Below are positions 18,506-26,007 of a DNA stretch of 64,000 bases, one piece after another. The position numbers and the translations under genes are program-made. Under the pieces are notes generated by a model, which was not told the origin of the DNA, made no database searches, and saw nothing but the letters and a program-made list of their open reading frames with translations. Origin of the DNA: Candidatus Phytoplasma mali (GTDB lineage: Bacteria > Bacillota_I > Bacilli_A > Acholeplasmatales > Acholeplasmataceae); contig NC_011047.1 of NCBI RefSeq assembly GCF_000026205.1, positions 310,001-374,000 on the forward strand. Reading direction: 5' to 3'. Positions within the stretch are counted from its first letter, which is position 1; the number at the start of each line of letters is the position of its first letter.

Positions 18506-19228
18506 TTATTTAATTGTTTTAGTTTTTTTATCATGACAAGATAAACAAACGTCTCTTTTTGGTTTTTTTAATTTAAACATTTCTTTGCAATCTTTACATT
18601 GGGAATAATTCTGAACAGGACAATGACACATAAATAAAGATACTTTAACTTGTTTTTCTGTTTTTTTATTAATAATTTCAAATTCCCATTCATAATTATT
18701 TTTTTGATTAAAATTTTTTATAACTTTATCTCTTTTTTGTTTTGAAAACCATTCATTTATATTATCGCGAATTTTTAGAACATTATCATTTCTTGCTTCA
18801 ACAAGTGCTTCCTTATACTCGTAAAAGGTTTTTTTCTTTAATTGTTTTATAAGATGTTTATTACGAAAAAGAATTATCGCAAGCTCATCATCGTTTGTAC
18901 GATGGGAAGTATAAGTGATAAGTTGATAAAACGCTTCAATAATTATTGAAGCGTTTGTCCATATCTTGCATTCAATATAAAGACTTTTTTTATGATGAAT
19001 GGGTATACAAATATCTGGATATCCTTCGTTCATCAGAGGTTCAGCGAATAAATATGTATTTTTAAATTCTTCTGAAGTTTGAAAAAAATTATTTAATCCT
19101 ACAGCAAGAATACTTCTAAAACCACGCTCTATCAAAAAAGTAAAATCTAAACTAAATTTTTCAACATTGTAACAAATATTTGAAATGTTTTGTTTTATTA
19201 AATTAATTTTATCTTTTAAAAAAATCAT
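18506..19228 (-). CDS. PD-(D/E)XK-like nuclease with C-terminal zinc ribbon
   Basis: 240 aa. Residues 68-90 have a PD-(D/E)XK core: D72 in EGYPDICIPI, then E86 and K88 in LYIECKIW. A following helix, FYQLITYTSHRT, and strand ELAIILF match the usual continuation. The C-terminus is a Cys-rich zinc ribbon: CHC near 204, CKDC near 216, CLSCH near 232. No family name recognised. It starts 16 bases after the Panacea gene with its own AAGGATAT, so the two are probably cotranscribed. Inference: nuclease effector of a toxin-antitoxin or restriction pair. A DNA-repair or methyl-directed role is possible. Confidence 0.6.
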   Translation of the reverse strand: MIFLKDKINLIKQNISNICYNVEKFSLDFTFLIERGFRSILAVGLNNFFQTSEEFKNTYLFAEPLMNEGYPDICIPIHHKKSLYIECKIWTNASIIIEAFYQLITYTSHRTNDDELAIILFRNKHLIKQLKKKTFYEYKEALVEARNDNVLKIRDNINEWFSKQKRDKVIKNFNQKNNYEWEFEIINKKTEKQVKVSLFMCHCPVQNYSQCKDCKEMFKLKKPKRDVCLSCHDKKTKTIK

Positions 19229-19244
19229 TTATCTTAATATATCC

Positions 19245-19796
19245 TTATTCGTTTAGAAAAAAATCTGGAAAAGTATTTTGAAACATTTCATCTAAATTTT
19301 TTGGTTGTGTAAAAAGCTCGTTTTTCGAAAAAAATTCTAATAAAAGATCATCAGAAATTGTATTATTTTTTGTTTTAGGCCAATAATAATAAAAAGTATA
19401 ATCCCAAGGGGGTTGGTTGTGAGAAATTTCAGATAATTGAACAGCATTCATGTTTTTAGTTTTTTCTAAGATATTATTAATTACTTCAGCGCGTTCTTTA
19501 TCAATTTTAGACATATTACCACCTTCAAGGGGTTTTGTTATTATTTTTTCATAATAATTTCTTAAAATATGAAATAATTGTCCAAAAACAGGTCCATATT
19601 TCCAAGCTTTAGGTTTTTCAAAAATTAATCTTTTTGTTTTGGATGTTTGATTTTGTATTAAATAACTTATATAGGAATAATAAATAATTTTATGTAACTT
19701 CATATGGGTTAAATTATTATTTGGAAGTTTTTTTGATTTTGTAATAATATAATTAGCAACGTCAAAAACGTTAATTTGGTTATCTTTATTTTCCAT
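19245..19796 (-). CDS. Panacea (SocA/DUF4065) domain protein, copy 1
   Basis: 183 aa from the ATG at 19796, which has AAGGAATT just upstream; a longer frame running into the inverted repeat (to 19898) is not needed. The domain pattern is clear: INVFDVANYII, LTHMKLHKIIYYSYI, KPKAWKYGPVFGQLFHILR, and HNQPPWDYTFYYYWPKTKN. Panacea domains act as antitoxins paired with many unrelated toxins and occur in phages and mobile elements. Here the next gene 16 bases on is a PD-(D/E)XK-like nuclease, its likely partner. The 5' flank runs into the arm of a large palindrome. Confidence 0.8.
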   Translation of the reverse strand: MENKDNQINVFDVANYIITKSKKLPNNNLTHMKLHKIIYYSYISYLIQNQTSKTKRLIFEKPKAWKYGPVFGQLFHILRNYYEKIITKPLEGGNMSKIDKERAEVINNILEKTKNMNAVQLSEISHNQPPWDYTFYYYWPKTKNNTISDDLLLEFFSKNELFTQPKNLDEMFQNTFPDFFLNE

Positions 19797-19858
19797 AATT
19801 AATTCCTTTTTTTTAAAATTATTTTGTATATTCGTATTATAACATTTATCTTTTAAAA

Positions 19859-20756
19859 ATGCAGTGGACCAGCAAAATTGAACTACTAAAAAACACAAAA
19901 ATAAAAAAAATCGTTTATTAAATTTAATTGAATGATAACTAAAAAAAATATTTTGTCAAATTTTTTACTAAAACGAACTGAATTATTTTTTAGAAAGTTA
20001 TTTACCCTTTCGAGAATTTTTAAATTTAATTTCTTATTTGTTATTAAACCAGAAAAAAAAATAAAAGTCAAATTAATTGATTTTTTTAAAAAAATTTAAA
20101 AAATTTAAAAAAAAGAAAGAAAGAAAAAGAACCAAAAAGAAAGAAAGAAAAAAAATTATTTGTACATTAAGTTATATACATTAATTATTATTTTTTATAT
20201 TTTTTTTAAAGATGTAGATGTTGATGTAGTTTTGGTTTTTAAATGTAGTTTTTTAGGTTTTTAAATAAAATTTTTTCCAAATATAAAATTAAAATATTAA
20301 AATAATTTTTTAAAATTTAAAAAAATAATTAAATTACTTGACAAGATTTTTAAAAAAAGTTAAAATATCATCTAAAAGATAAAAACTACATCAACATCTA
20401 CATCTTTAAAAAAAATATAAAAAATAATAATTAATGTATATAACTTAATGTACAAATAATTTTTTTTCTTTCTTTCTTTTTGGTTCTTTTTCTTTCTTTC
20501 TTTTTTTTAAATTTTTTAAATTTTTTTAAAAAAATCAATTAATTTGACTTTTATTTTTTTTTCTGGTTTAATAACAAATAAGAAATTAAATTTAAAAATT
20601 CTCGAAAGGGTAAATAACTTTCTAAAAAATAATTCAGTTCGTTTTAGTAAAAAATTTGACAAAATATTTTTTTTAGTTATCATTCAATTAAATTTAATAA
20701 ACGATTTTTTTTATTTTTGTGTTTTTTAGTAGTTCAATTTTGCTGGTCCACTGCAT
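19859..20756. repeat. 375-bp inverted repeat (arms 19859-20233 and 20382-20756) with 148-bp spacer
   Basis: The two arms are exact reverse complements wherever I compared them. Matching positions sum to 40615. Outer ends read TGCAGTGGACCAGCAAAATT and the complement, resembling IS3/IS150-group termini (TG...CA). Each arm has a purine tract of GAAA units that is itself mirror-symmetric. Each arm also carries an outward 61-codon frame (19886-20071 and 20544-20729) that looks incidental. The spacer holds a strong promoter. No target duplication is seen. It separates the two divergent halves of the accessory island. Confidence 0.92.
20338..20366 (+). promoter_or_regulatory. strong consensus promoter in the palindrome spacer
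   Basis: TTGACA (20338-20343), a 17-base spacer, TAAAAT (20361-20366). It drives transcription rightward through the whole right arm into the coiled-coil genes. I see no equally good promoter on the other strand of the spacer. Confidence 0.75.
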
Positions 20757-21493
20757 ATCCAACTCCGCCAGATACAAAGGTTGTTAAACCATCATCAGCG
20801 AGTCCTAAAAGTGAACCGGAAATGCCAATTATCCCTACGAATATTAATCCACCACCAATTATTCCGGTTCATAATTCGGAATTGGTAAAACCTCAAACTA
20901 CTACTAAAATTCCTATTTCGTCGTCGCAATCTGCTGAAATTACTGCTTATTGTGCCGATACAAATTCGGCGGTGACTTCATTATCACCAACATTTAACGC
21001 TGATGCCATTAAAATTATTAATGAGATTAAAACGAGTTATCAAAATAAAAAAAACGAATATTTAAGCAATCAAACCAAAGACGACCCAACATTAAAAGAA
21101 TATCAAAAAATGGAAGATGAATTACAAAATCAAATTACTCCAATTAATCCTCAAATTGAAAAAATTAAACCTCGAATAACTGCATTAGATAAAGATATTG
21201 CAGATAAAATAAAAGCCATCGAGCAAAGTAGAATTCATAAAGGATATCGTGACCCTAAAACTGAAAAATTACAAACTGAACACTACGACTTAATTGAGAA
21301 AAAAGAACTAGCTGAAAAAGAAATTGGCAGATTAGAAGTAAAAGAAAAATCATTACTTGAACAAATAAGAATAGTTCAACGATATAAAAAATCACACGAA
21401 GAACAATTCGCGGATTCCGATGCTAGTGATAAACAACGTCTCGACGAACACATTCCCGAACAAATCAACAAACATTTTGACATTCAAAAATAA
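20757..21493 (+). pseudogene. coiled-coil protein, first tandem copy, 5' end missing
   Basis: About 245 codons closely similar to the next gene, with the same Pro-rich stretch (SEPEMPIIPTNINPPPIIPV) and coiled coil. Copy 2 begins with a membrane anchor; here similarity starts exactly at base 20757, the first base after the inverted repeat. The frame stays open 13 codons into the repeat to a TTG (20717), but no Shine-Dalgarno or signal sequence exists there. The anchor was lost when the repeat arrived. The C-terminal coiled coil has diverged from copy 2, so the duplication is not recent. Possibly expressed from the spacer promoter. Confidence 0.7.
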
Positions 21494-21553
21494 ACTTAAT
21501 TAAATTTAGCGGTTATTCCACAAGCAATTCATATTCATTATTATAACCAAGTA

Positions 21554-21581
21554 TTTTTAAACCGCATTAGCAGTTTAAAAA
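21554..21581 (+). terminator. hairpin in the duplicated 3' region, copy 1
   Basis: TTTTTAAAC pairs with GTTTAAAAA around a 10-base loop. The same hairpin and about 80 flanking bases recur after the second copy (22528-22555). Confidence 0.5.
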
Positions 21582-21647
21582 TATCTTTATTTTAATATTA
21601 AAACTTTAACTTTATTAATTCAAAAATAAATTAAAAAGGAGGAAAAA

Positions 21648-22466
21648 ATGCGTTTTAAATTAAAAGTTTGGCTGTTATTATTTGGTACGCTGATTTTAAT
21701 TGTTGTTGGCGTGATTATTTTTCAATCGTATCCAACTTCACCAGATACAAAAGTTGTTAAACCATCATCAGTGAGTCCTAAAAGTGAACCGGAAATGCCA
21801 ATTATCCCTACAAATATTAATCCACCACCAATTATTCCGGTTCGTAATTCGGAATTGGTAAAATCTAAAGCTACCACTAAAATTCCTATTTCGCTATCAC
21901 AATCTACTGACATTACTGCTTATTGTACCGATGCAAATTCGGTGGTGACTTCATTATCACCAACATTTAATGCTGACGTCATTAAAATTATTAATGAGAT
22001 TAAAGCGAGTTATCAAGGTTTAATTAATGATATTTCAAATGATAAAACCAAACAAAACCAAGAATTAAATAAATTTCAAACACAAATTACCGATTTACAA
22101 AACCAAATTACTCCAATTAATTCTCAAATTGAAAAAAATAAACCTCGAATAACCGCATTAGATAAAGATATTTATATTAAAAGAGAAGCCATCGAACAAA
22201 GTAAAATTCATAATGGATTTAGTAGTCCTAAAACTGGACAATTACGCGATGAAGTAATAAAATTAATGCGTGATAAAGAACTAGCTGAAAAAGAAATTAG
22301 TGGATTAAGAAAAAAAGAAAATTTATTACTCGAACAAATACAATTAAATCAAGAATATGAAAAAAAATTTAAAGAACGATACGCAAGTCTTGATGAAAGT
22401 GATAAACAACTTCTCGACGAACACATTTCCCGACAAATTAACAAACATTTCAACATTCAAAAATAA
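21648..22466 (+). CDS. membrane-anchored Pro-rich coiled-coil protein, second tandem copy
   Basis: 272 aa with a perfect AAGGAGG before the ATG. Residues 5-26 form an N-terminal hydrophobic anchor (VWLLLFGTLILIVVGVIIFQ). A Pro/Thr/Ser-rich stalk follows (about 31-75), then two Cys-containing segments, then a charged coiled coil (about 120-265) with repeated L-x-x-Q-I-x-x-I heptads. There is no known enzyme motif. The predicted topology puts the coiled coil outside the cell, so a surface or secreted host-contact role is possible but inferred. It is paralogous to the damaged copy upstream. Confidence 0.75.
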   Translation: MRFKLKVWLLLFGTLILIVVGVIIFQSYPTSPDTKVVKPSSVSPKSEPEMPIIPTNINPPPIIPVRNSELVKSKATTKIPISLSQSTDITAYCTDANSVVTSLSPTFNADVIKIINEIKASYQGLINDISNDKTKQNQELNKFQTQITDLQNQITPINSQIEKNKPRITALDKDIYIKREAIEQSKIHNGFSSPKTGQLRDEVIKLMRDKELAEKEISGLRKKENLLLEQIQLNQEYEKKFKERYASLDESDKQLLDEHISRQINKHFNIQK

Positions 22467-22527
22467 ACCTTAATTAAATTTATCGGTTATTCCGCAAGCA
22501 ATTCATATTCATCATTATAACCAAGTA

Positions 22528-22555
22528 TTTTTAAACCGCATTAGCAGTTTAAAAA
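22528..22555 (+). terminator. hairpin in the duplicated 3' region, copy 2
   Basis: The same 9-bp TTTTTAAAC/GTTTAAAAA stem as after copy 1. Confidence 0.5.
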
Positions 22556-22828
22556 TATCTTTATCATGATTTAAAATTCGCTTCCCGAGCGGAATCGAAA
22601 GAATCGATTGTTAAGCATTATTAATCATTAATTATCATCTTTAACCTAATTGTTTTTTAATGATGATGGTTTACTGTTGACTCTCAACAGCCTAAACCAA
22701 CAACCTTCTTGTAGGCATGCTTTTCGAGTACTGTTTGAAATACAATCCCAAACAAAAAAAGTACCGAAACCAAAGCATGCTTTCAAGCACTGGTTTAAAC
22801 ACCGCCCAATTAAATTATCAACTAACCC

Positions 22829-22853
22829 AACACCATTAAATGGTGTTTTTTTT
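22829..22853 (+). terminator. terminator or attenuator just upstream of Panacea copy 2
   Basis: AACACCAT, loop TAA, ATGGTGTT, then a run of T. The same 19-base hairpin recurs at 23392. It lies only 35 bases before the start codon, with no promoter visible between. Confidence 0.7.
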
Positions 22854-22887
22854 ATTTTTAAATTAAAAAAAGAAAAGGAATTTCAAA

Positions 22888-23361
22888 ATGGAAAATAAAA
22901 ATCAATTCAATATTTTTGATATTGGAAAATATCTTTTAGAAAATTGTCGTAAAAAATATGGTACCGGTATTACTCAATTACAAAAATTATTATATTATGC
23001 GCAAGCTGAATATTTAGTTTGTTATAATCAACCATTATTTTTAGAAGAAATACATGCATGGGATTTTGGGCCAATAGTACCGTCAGTTTATTTTGAATTT
23101 ATCAGATATCTTGCTGAAAGCAAAGATATTTTTAAATATAAATGTAGTAAACACCCTTTACCTAGTAAAGTTATTAAAATATTAAATTTGGTACTTGAAA
23201 AAAATGGTAATAAAGATTCACGAACTTTAACTGCCCAAACTCGCAACGAAGCACCGTGGAAAACTACATATTATCCTAATAAAAAAATATCAATTGCCAT
23301 TATTTCAACTGCAAAAATTTATAATTTTTTTAAAAATAATTCACTAAAACATTTAAAATAA
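22888..23361 (+). CDS. Panacea (SocA/DUF4065) domain protein, copy 2
   Basis: 157 aa, a classic stand-alone domain: FNIFDIGKYLL, ITQLQKLLYYAQAEYL, IHAWDFGPIVPSVYFEF and the C-terminal NEAPWKTTY. It shares the opening MENK with copy 1 but is only distantly similar elsewhere. AAAAGG precedes the ATG. By family it is an antitoxin-like regulator. The next genes are a 43-codon ORF and a DNA methylase-specificity fusion, which may be the protein it regulates. It lies on the strand opposite to copy 1, across the large palindrome. Confidence 0.85.
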   Translation: MENKNQFNIFDIGKYLLENCRKKYGTGITQLQKLLYYAQAEYLVCYNQPLFLEEIHAWDFGPIVPSVYFEFIRYLAESKDIFKYKCSKHPLPSKVIKILNLVLEKNGNKDSRTLTAQTRNEAPWKTTYYPNKKISIAIISTAKIYNFFKNNSLKHLK

Positions 23362-23391
23362 TAATAAAATTTTTCTAAAAGTTTTTTAACC

Positions 23392-23417
23392 AACACCATT
23401 AAATGGTGTTTTTTTTA
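23392..23417 (+). terminator. terminator or attenuator between Panacea copy 2 and the methylase
   Basis: The same AACACCAT-TAA-ATGGTGTT hairpin and T-run as at 22829. It sits 55 bases before the small ORF. Confidence 0.7.
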
Positions 23418-23465
23418 TTTTTATTTTTAAAAATAACATTCAAAAAACAAAAGAAAAATATTAAA

Positions 23466-23597
23466 ATGTCAAAACAAATTAAAAAAATATTAAAACAATT
23501 TGCTACATTAAACGAATCAGTTGTATTATTAACTCAAATATACTATAATTCTAATATTAAAAATAGTTATAAAAAAGGAAGAAATGATGGAAAATAA
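23466..23597 (+). CDS. small ORF translationally coupled to the methylase
   Basis: 43 aa, basic and helical (MSKQIKKILKQFATLNESVV...KKGRNDGK), not recognised. Its end overlaps the methylase start by 14 bases, and the methylase Shine-Dalgarno AAGGAAG lies inside it, the usual sign of coupling. I chose the ATG at 23466 because an earlier in-frame ATG is part of the terminator stem. It could be a leader peptide or small regulator. Confidence 0.5.
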   Translation: MSKQIKKILKQFATLNESVVLLTQIYYNSNIKNSYKKGRNDGK

Positions 23598-25695
23598 ACA
23601 CAAATTAACTCATTTTTATATCAAAAACAATTCTATTATAGAATTAAAAGACAAATTATCGATTTCAGAAATTTTAAAAAATGATGATGAATATTTACAA
23701 TTATTTAAAAATAATAAATTCGAATTAGATACTATTATAAAACAATCAGCTAAAACAGCTAGAATAATTAATATTCAATTAAGACCATTAGAAGTTCAAT
23801 ATAGACCTATTTTAATTTCTATTTTATTAATTTGCTTAAAAAATACCAAGTTTAAAGAAGAGTTTGATAATCAAAAAAACAATCGATATTCTTATGATTC
23901 TAAATTAAAAGCAAACCAAAGAAAAATAGAATATGAATGTGCTTATGACAGTTTATTACAAGACATTAATATTGCTATAACAAATGTTTTACTAAATCAA
24001 AACATTAATGATGAAAAAATTAAATATTTACACGAACAAATGTGTTTAATTAAATCCTTATTAGGAGATAATGGTTTAGAAATAATTAAAGATGTTTTAG
24101 AAGAATTGAAAACAAACATTTATCATCTATTAGACAGCAAAAATAAATATAGTTATGATATTATTGGTAATTTTTATGAGGTTTTTTTAAAATATGCTGG
24201 TGTAACTAATGTCAAAAACGGCATTGTTTTAACACCTAGACATATTACTGAATTATTTACTAAATTAATTGATATTAGTAGTACTGATGTGGTTTTAGAT
24301 CCCTGTTGTGGCACTGGCGGGTTTTTAATTGCGGGCATGAATTCTATTATCGATAAATTAGATAATAAAAATGAAAAAGAAATTAATAAAATAAAACAAA
24401 ATCAAATTATCGGTTTCGATAAAGACCCTACTATGTATACTTTATCAATTTCTAATATGTTATTTCGTGGTGACGGGAAATCACAAATTTATAATTTAGA
24501 TTTTTTCAGTGAGGAAGTTGATAAAAAAATCAAAGAGGGAACAAAAAAACCGACCATTGGATTTATTAATCCACCTTATGCTGGAAAAAGCACACCAATA
24601 AACCCTACTAAAAAAGAAATTGAGTTTTTAGAAAAACTGTTAAAGTTGGTTGATGGTCGTGTTGTGATGATTGCACCTTTAAGTACTTACATAAATGACA
24701 ATCCAATCAGAAATAGAATTTTAAAAAAACATACTTTGGAAAAAATAATTCAAATGCCAAAAAAAATATTTGAACCTAATGCTTCTACGCATACAGCAAT
24801 TTCTATTTTTAAAACTAACATCCCTCACAACAATAAAGAAGTTGATTTTTATAACCTAGAAGATGATGGTTTAGTTTTATTTAAAAACAAAGGTAGAGTT
24901 GACCGTTTTCACAAATGGGGTGATATTGAAAAAGATTTTTTAAATAAATTTCATTCCAAATATTACGATGGTTATAATTATTTAAAACACCAAATTAAAG
25001 AAAATGATGAATGGATTTCATTTGCATATGTTAAAACCAATTATAATCACTTAACCGAAAAAGATTTTTTGTTAACTATTAAAAAATATGTTATTTTTCA
25101 AATAAAAAAAGATTTAGGAATTTTAAATAAAAATTTCGATGAAATTACTTTGTTAGAAAAACTTAACCAAAAAATTGTTTTCACACCAAAAAAATCGAAC
25201 ATAACGAAAAATTCTTATTTTGACATATTTAAAAATTGTAAAAGTTTTCAAATTAAAGATTTGTTTAAAGTTAAAGGAACCAAAACAACATCTAAAGAAG
25301 AAATAGAAGAATATGAAAAAGGTGAATATGCATATATTTCTACTAGAGCGACTAACAACGGAGTTAACGGATTTTATTCTTTTTATTCGGAAGAAGGAAA
25401 TGTTTTGACTGTTGATTCAGCGGTGATAGGTTCGTGTTTTTATCAAGAAAATAAATTTACAGCTACAGACCATGTCGAACAATTAAAACCAAATTTTAAA
25501 TTAAATAAATATATTGCTATGTTTTTAACCACTATTATTAACCAAGAGCAATTTCGATATTCTTATGGTAGAGGCTTCAATCAAAAACGTATCAAAAAGA
25601 CAATTATTAAATTGCCGACAAATAAAGCAGGAACACCAGATTGGGAATTGATGGAAAATTATATTAAAACTTTACCTTATAGTAAAAACTTATAA
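23584..25695 (+). CDS. type I-like N6-adenine methylase fused to a specificity (HsdS-type) domain
   Basis: 703 aa. A helical N-terminal domain (1-200) is followed by the HsdM-like catalytic domain: SAM motif I DPCCGTGGFL at 239 and catalytic NPPY at 329. From about 560 a target-recognition domain follows, ending with the HsdS signature NKAGTPDWELMENYIKTL. N-terminal sequence such as IQLRPLEVQYRPILISILLI resembles the linker that follows the nuclease domain in type IIG/BcgI-like enzymes, but no nuclease domain precedes it. It could be an orphan methylase or the modification half of a split restriction system; the PD-(D/E)XK gene at 18506 is a candidate partner. Confidence 0.85.
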   Translation: MMENKHKLTHFYIKNNSIIELKDKLSISEILKNDDEYLQLFKNNKFELDTIIKQSAKTARIINIQLRPLEVQYRPILISILLICLKNTKFKEEFDNQKNNRYSYDSKLKANQRKIEYECAYDSLLQDINIAITNVLLNQNINDEKIKYLHEQMCLIKSLLGDNGLEIIKDVLEELKTNIYHLLDSKNKYSYDIIGNFYEVFLKYAGVTNVKNGIVLTPRHITELFTKLIDISSTDVVLDPCCGTGGFLIAGMNSIIDKLDNKNEKEINKIKQNQIIGFDKDPTMYTLSISNMLFRGDGKSQIYNLDFFSEEVDKKIKEGTKKPTIGFINPPYAGKSTPINPTKKEIEFLEKLLKLVDGRVVMIAPLSTYINDNPIRNRILKKHTLEKIIQMPKKIFEPNASTHTAISIFKTNIPHNNKEVDFYNLEDDGLVLFKNKGRVDRFHKWGDIEKDFLNKFHSKYYDGYNYLKHQIKENDEWISFAYVKTNYNHLTEKDFLLTIKKYVIFQIKKDLGILNKNFDEITLLEKLNQKIVFTPKKSNITKNSYFDIFKNCKSFQIKDLFKVKGTKTTSKEEIEEYEKGEYAYISTRATNNGVNGFYSFYSEEGNVLTVDSAVIGSCFYQENKFTATDHVEQLKPNFKLNKYIAMFLTTIINQEQFRYSYGRGFNQKRIKKTIIKLPTNKAGTPDWELMENYIKTLPYSKNL

Positions 25696-26007
25696 TATTT
25701 ATTATAGAAACAATATATTACCCTTTATAATGAAAAAATAAACACTAAAGATAGTAAACAAACAAAAAAAACAAAAAAATTAAAAAATAATCTTTAAAAC
25801 TTTTTGATAAATGATAATTCATTTTAAATATTCTTTTTCATTTATACACTTTTATTGAATTATTAATTAAATTGAATATTTAAATTAAAACAAAAATAAA
25901 TTACAAAAAATAAATTATAAGTTCTAGATTCTCTTAATGAGAGTCTTTTTTTTATTTTTAAATTCAAATTAAAACCAAAAATTAAACCCTAAGGAGGTGA
26001 AAATTAA
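25696..26007. other. intergenic region after the methylase
   Basis: 312 bases, A/T-rich and without coding frames. A TATAAT-like box near 25726-25733 has no good -35. The hairpin at 25926 and a full AAGGAGGTGA Shine-Dalgarno at 25991 belong to the next gene. Confidence 0.45.
25926..25954 (+). terminator. terminator/attenuator before the secreted-protein gene
   Basis: AGATTCTC pairs with GAGAGTCT (one G-T wobble) around TTAAT, then a T-run and ATTTTTAAAT. The same downstream motif follows the hairpin at 22829, with a close variant at 23392. Confidence 0.6.

Larger units (their letters stand above)
22467..22887. other. non-coding leader region before the second Panacea gene
   Basis: 421 bases. 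It holds the duplicated 3' region, two small hairpins (ATTCGCT/AGCGGAAT near 22571 and AATCG/CGATT near 22592), and two imperfect direct copies of a ~27-base unit, both starting GCATGCTTT (near 22716 and 22775). It ends in a terminator-like hairpin (22829-22853) 35 bases before the Panacea ATG. Local composition is more GC-rich than the surroundings. An 82-codon frame here runs through the hairpin and is not credible. Confidence 0.55.

Noticed and set aside
19886-20071. 61-codon ORF in each palindrome arm (also 20544-20729)
   Set aside because: No ribosome-binding site and no recognisable domain; it exists twice only because the arms are identical. Kept as part of the repeat.
20101-20160. Simple GAAA repeats as a phase-variable tract
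   Set aside because: They lie in non-coding repeat DNA rather than in a gene or between -10 and -35 boxes; recorded only as a possible triplex.
22650-22898. 82-codon ORF before Panacea copy 2
   Set aside because: It reads through the terminator-like hairpin and overlaps the Panacea start; the composition reflects short direct repeats.
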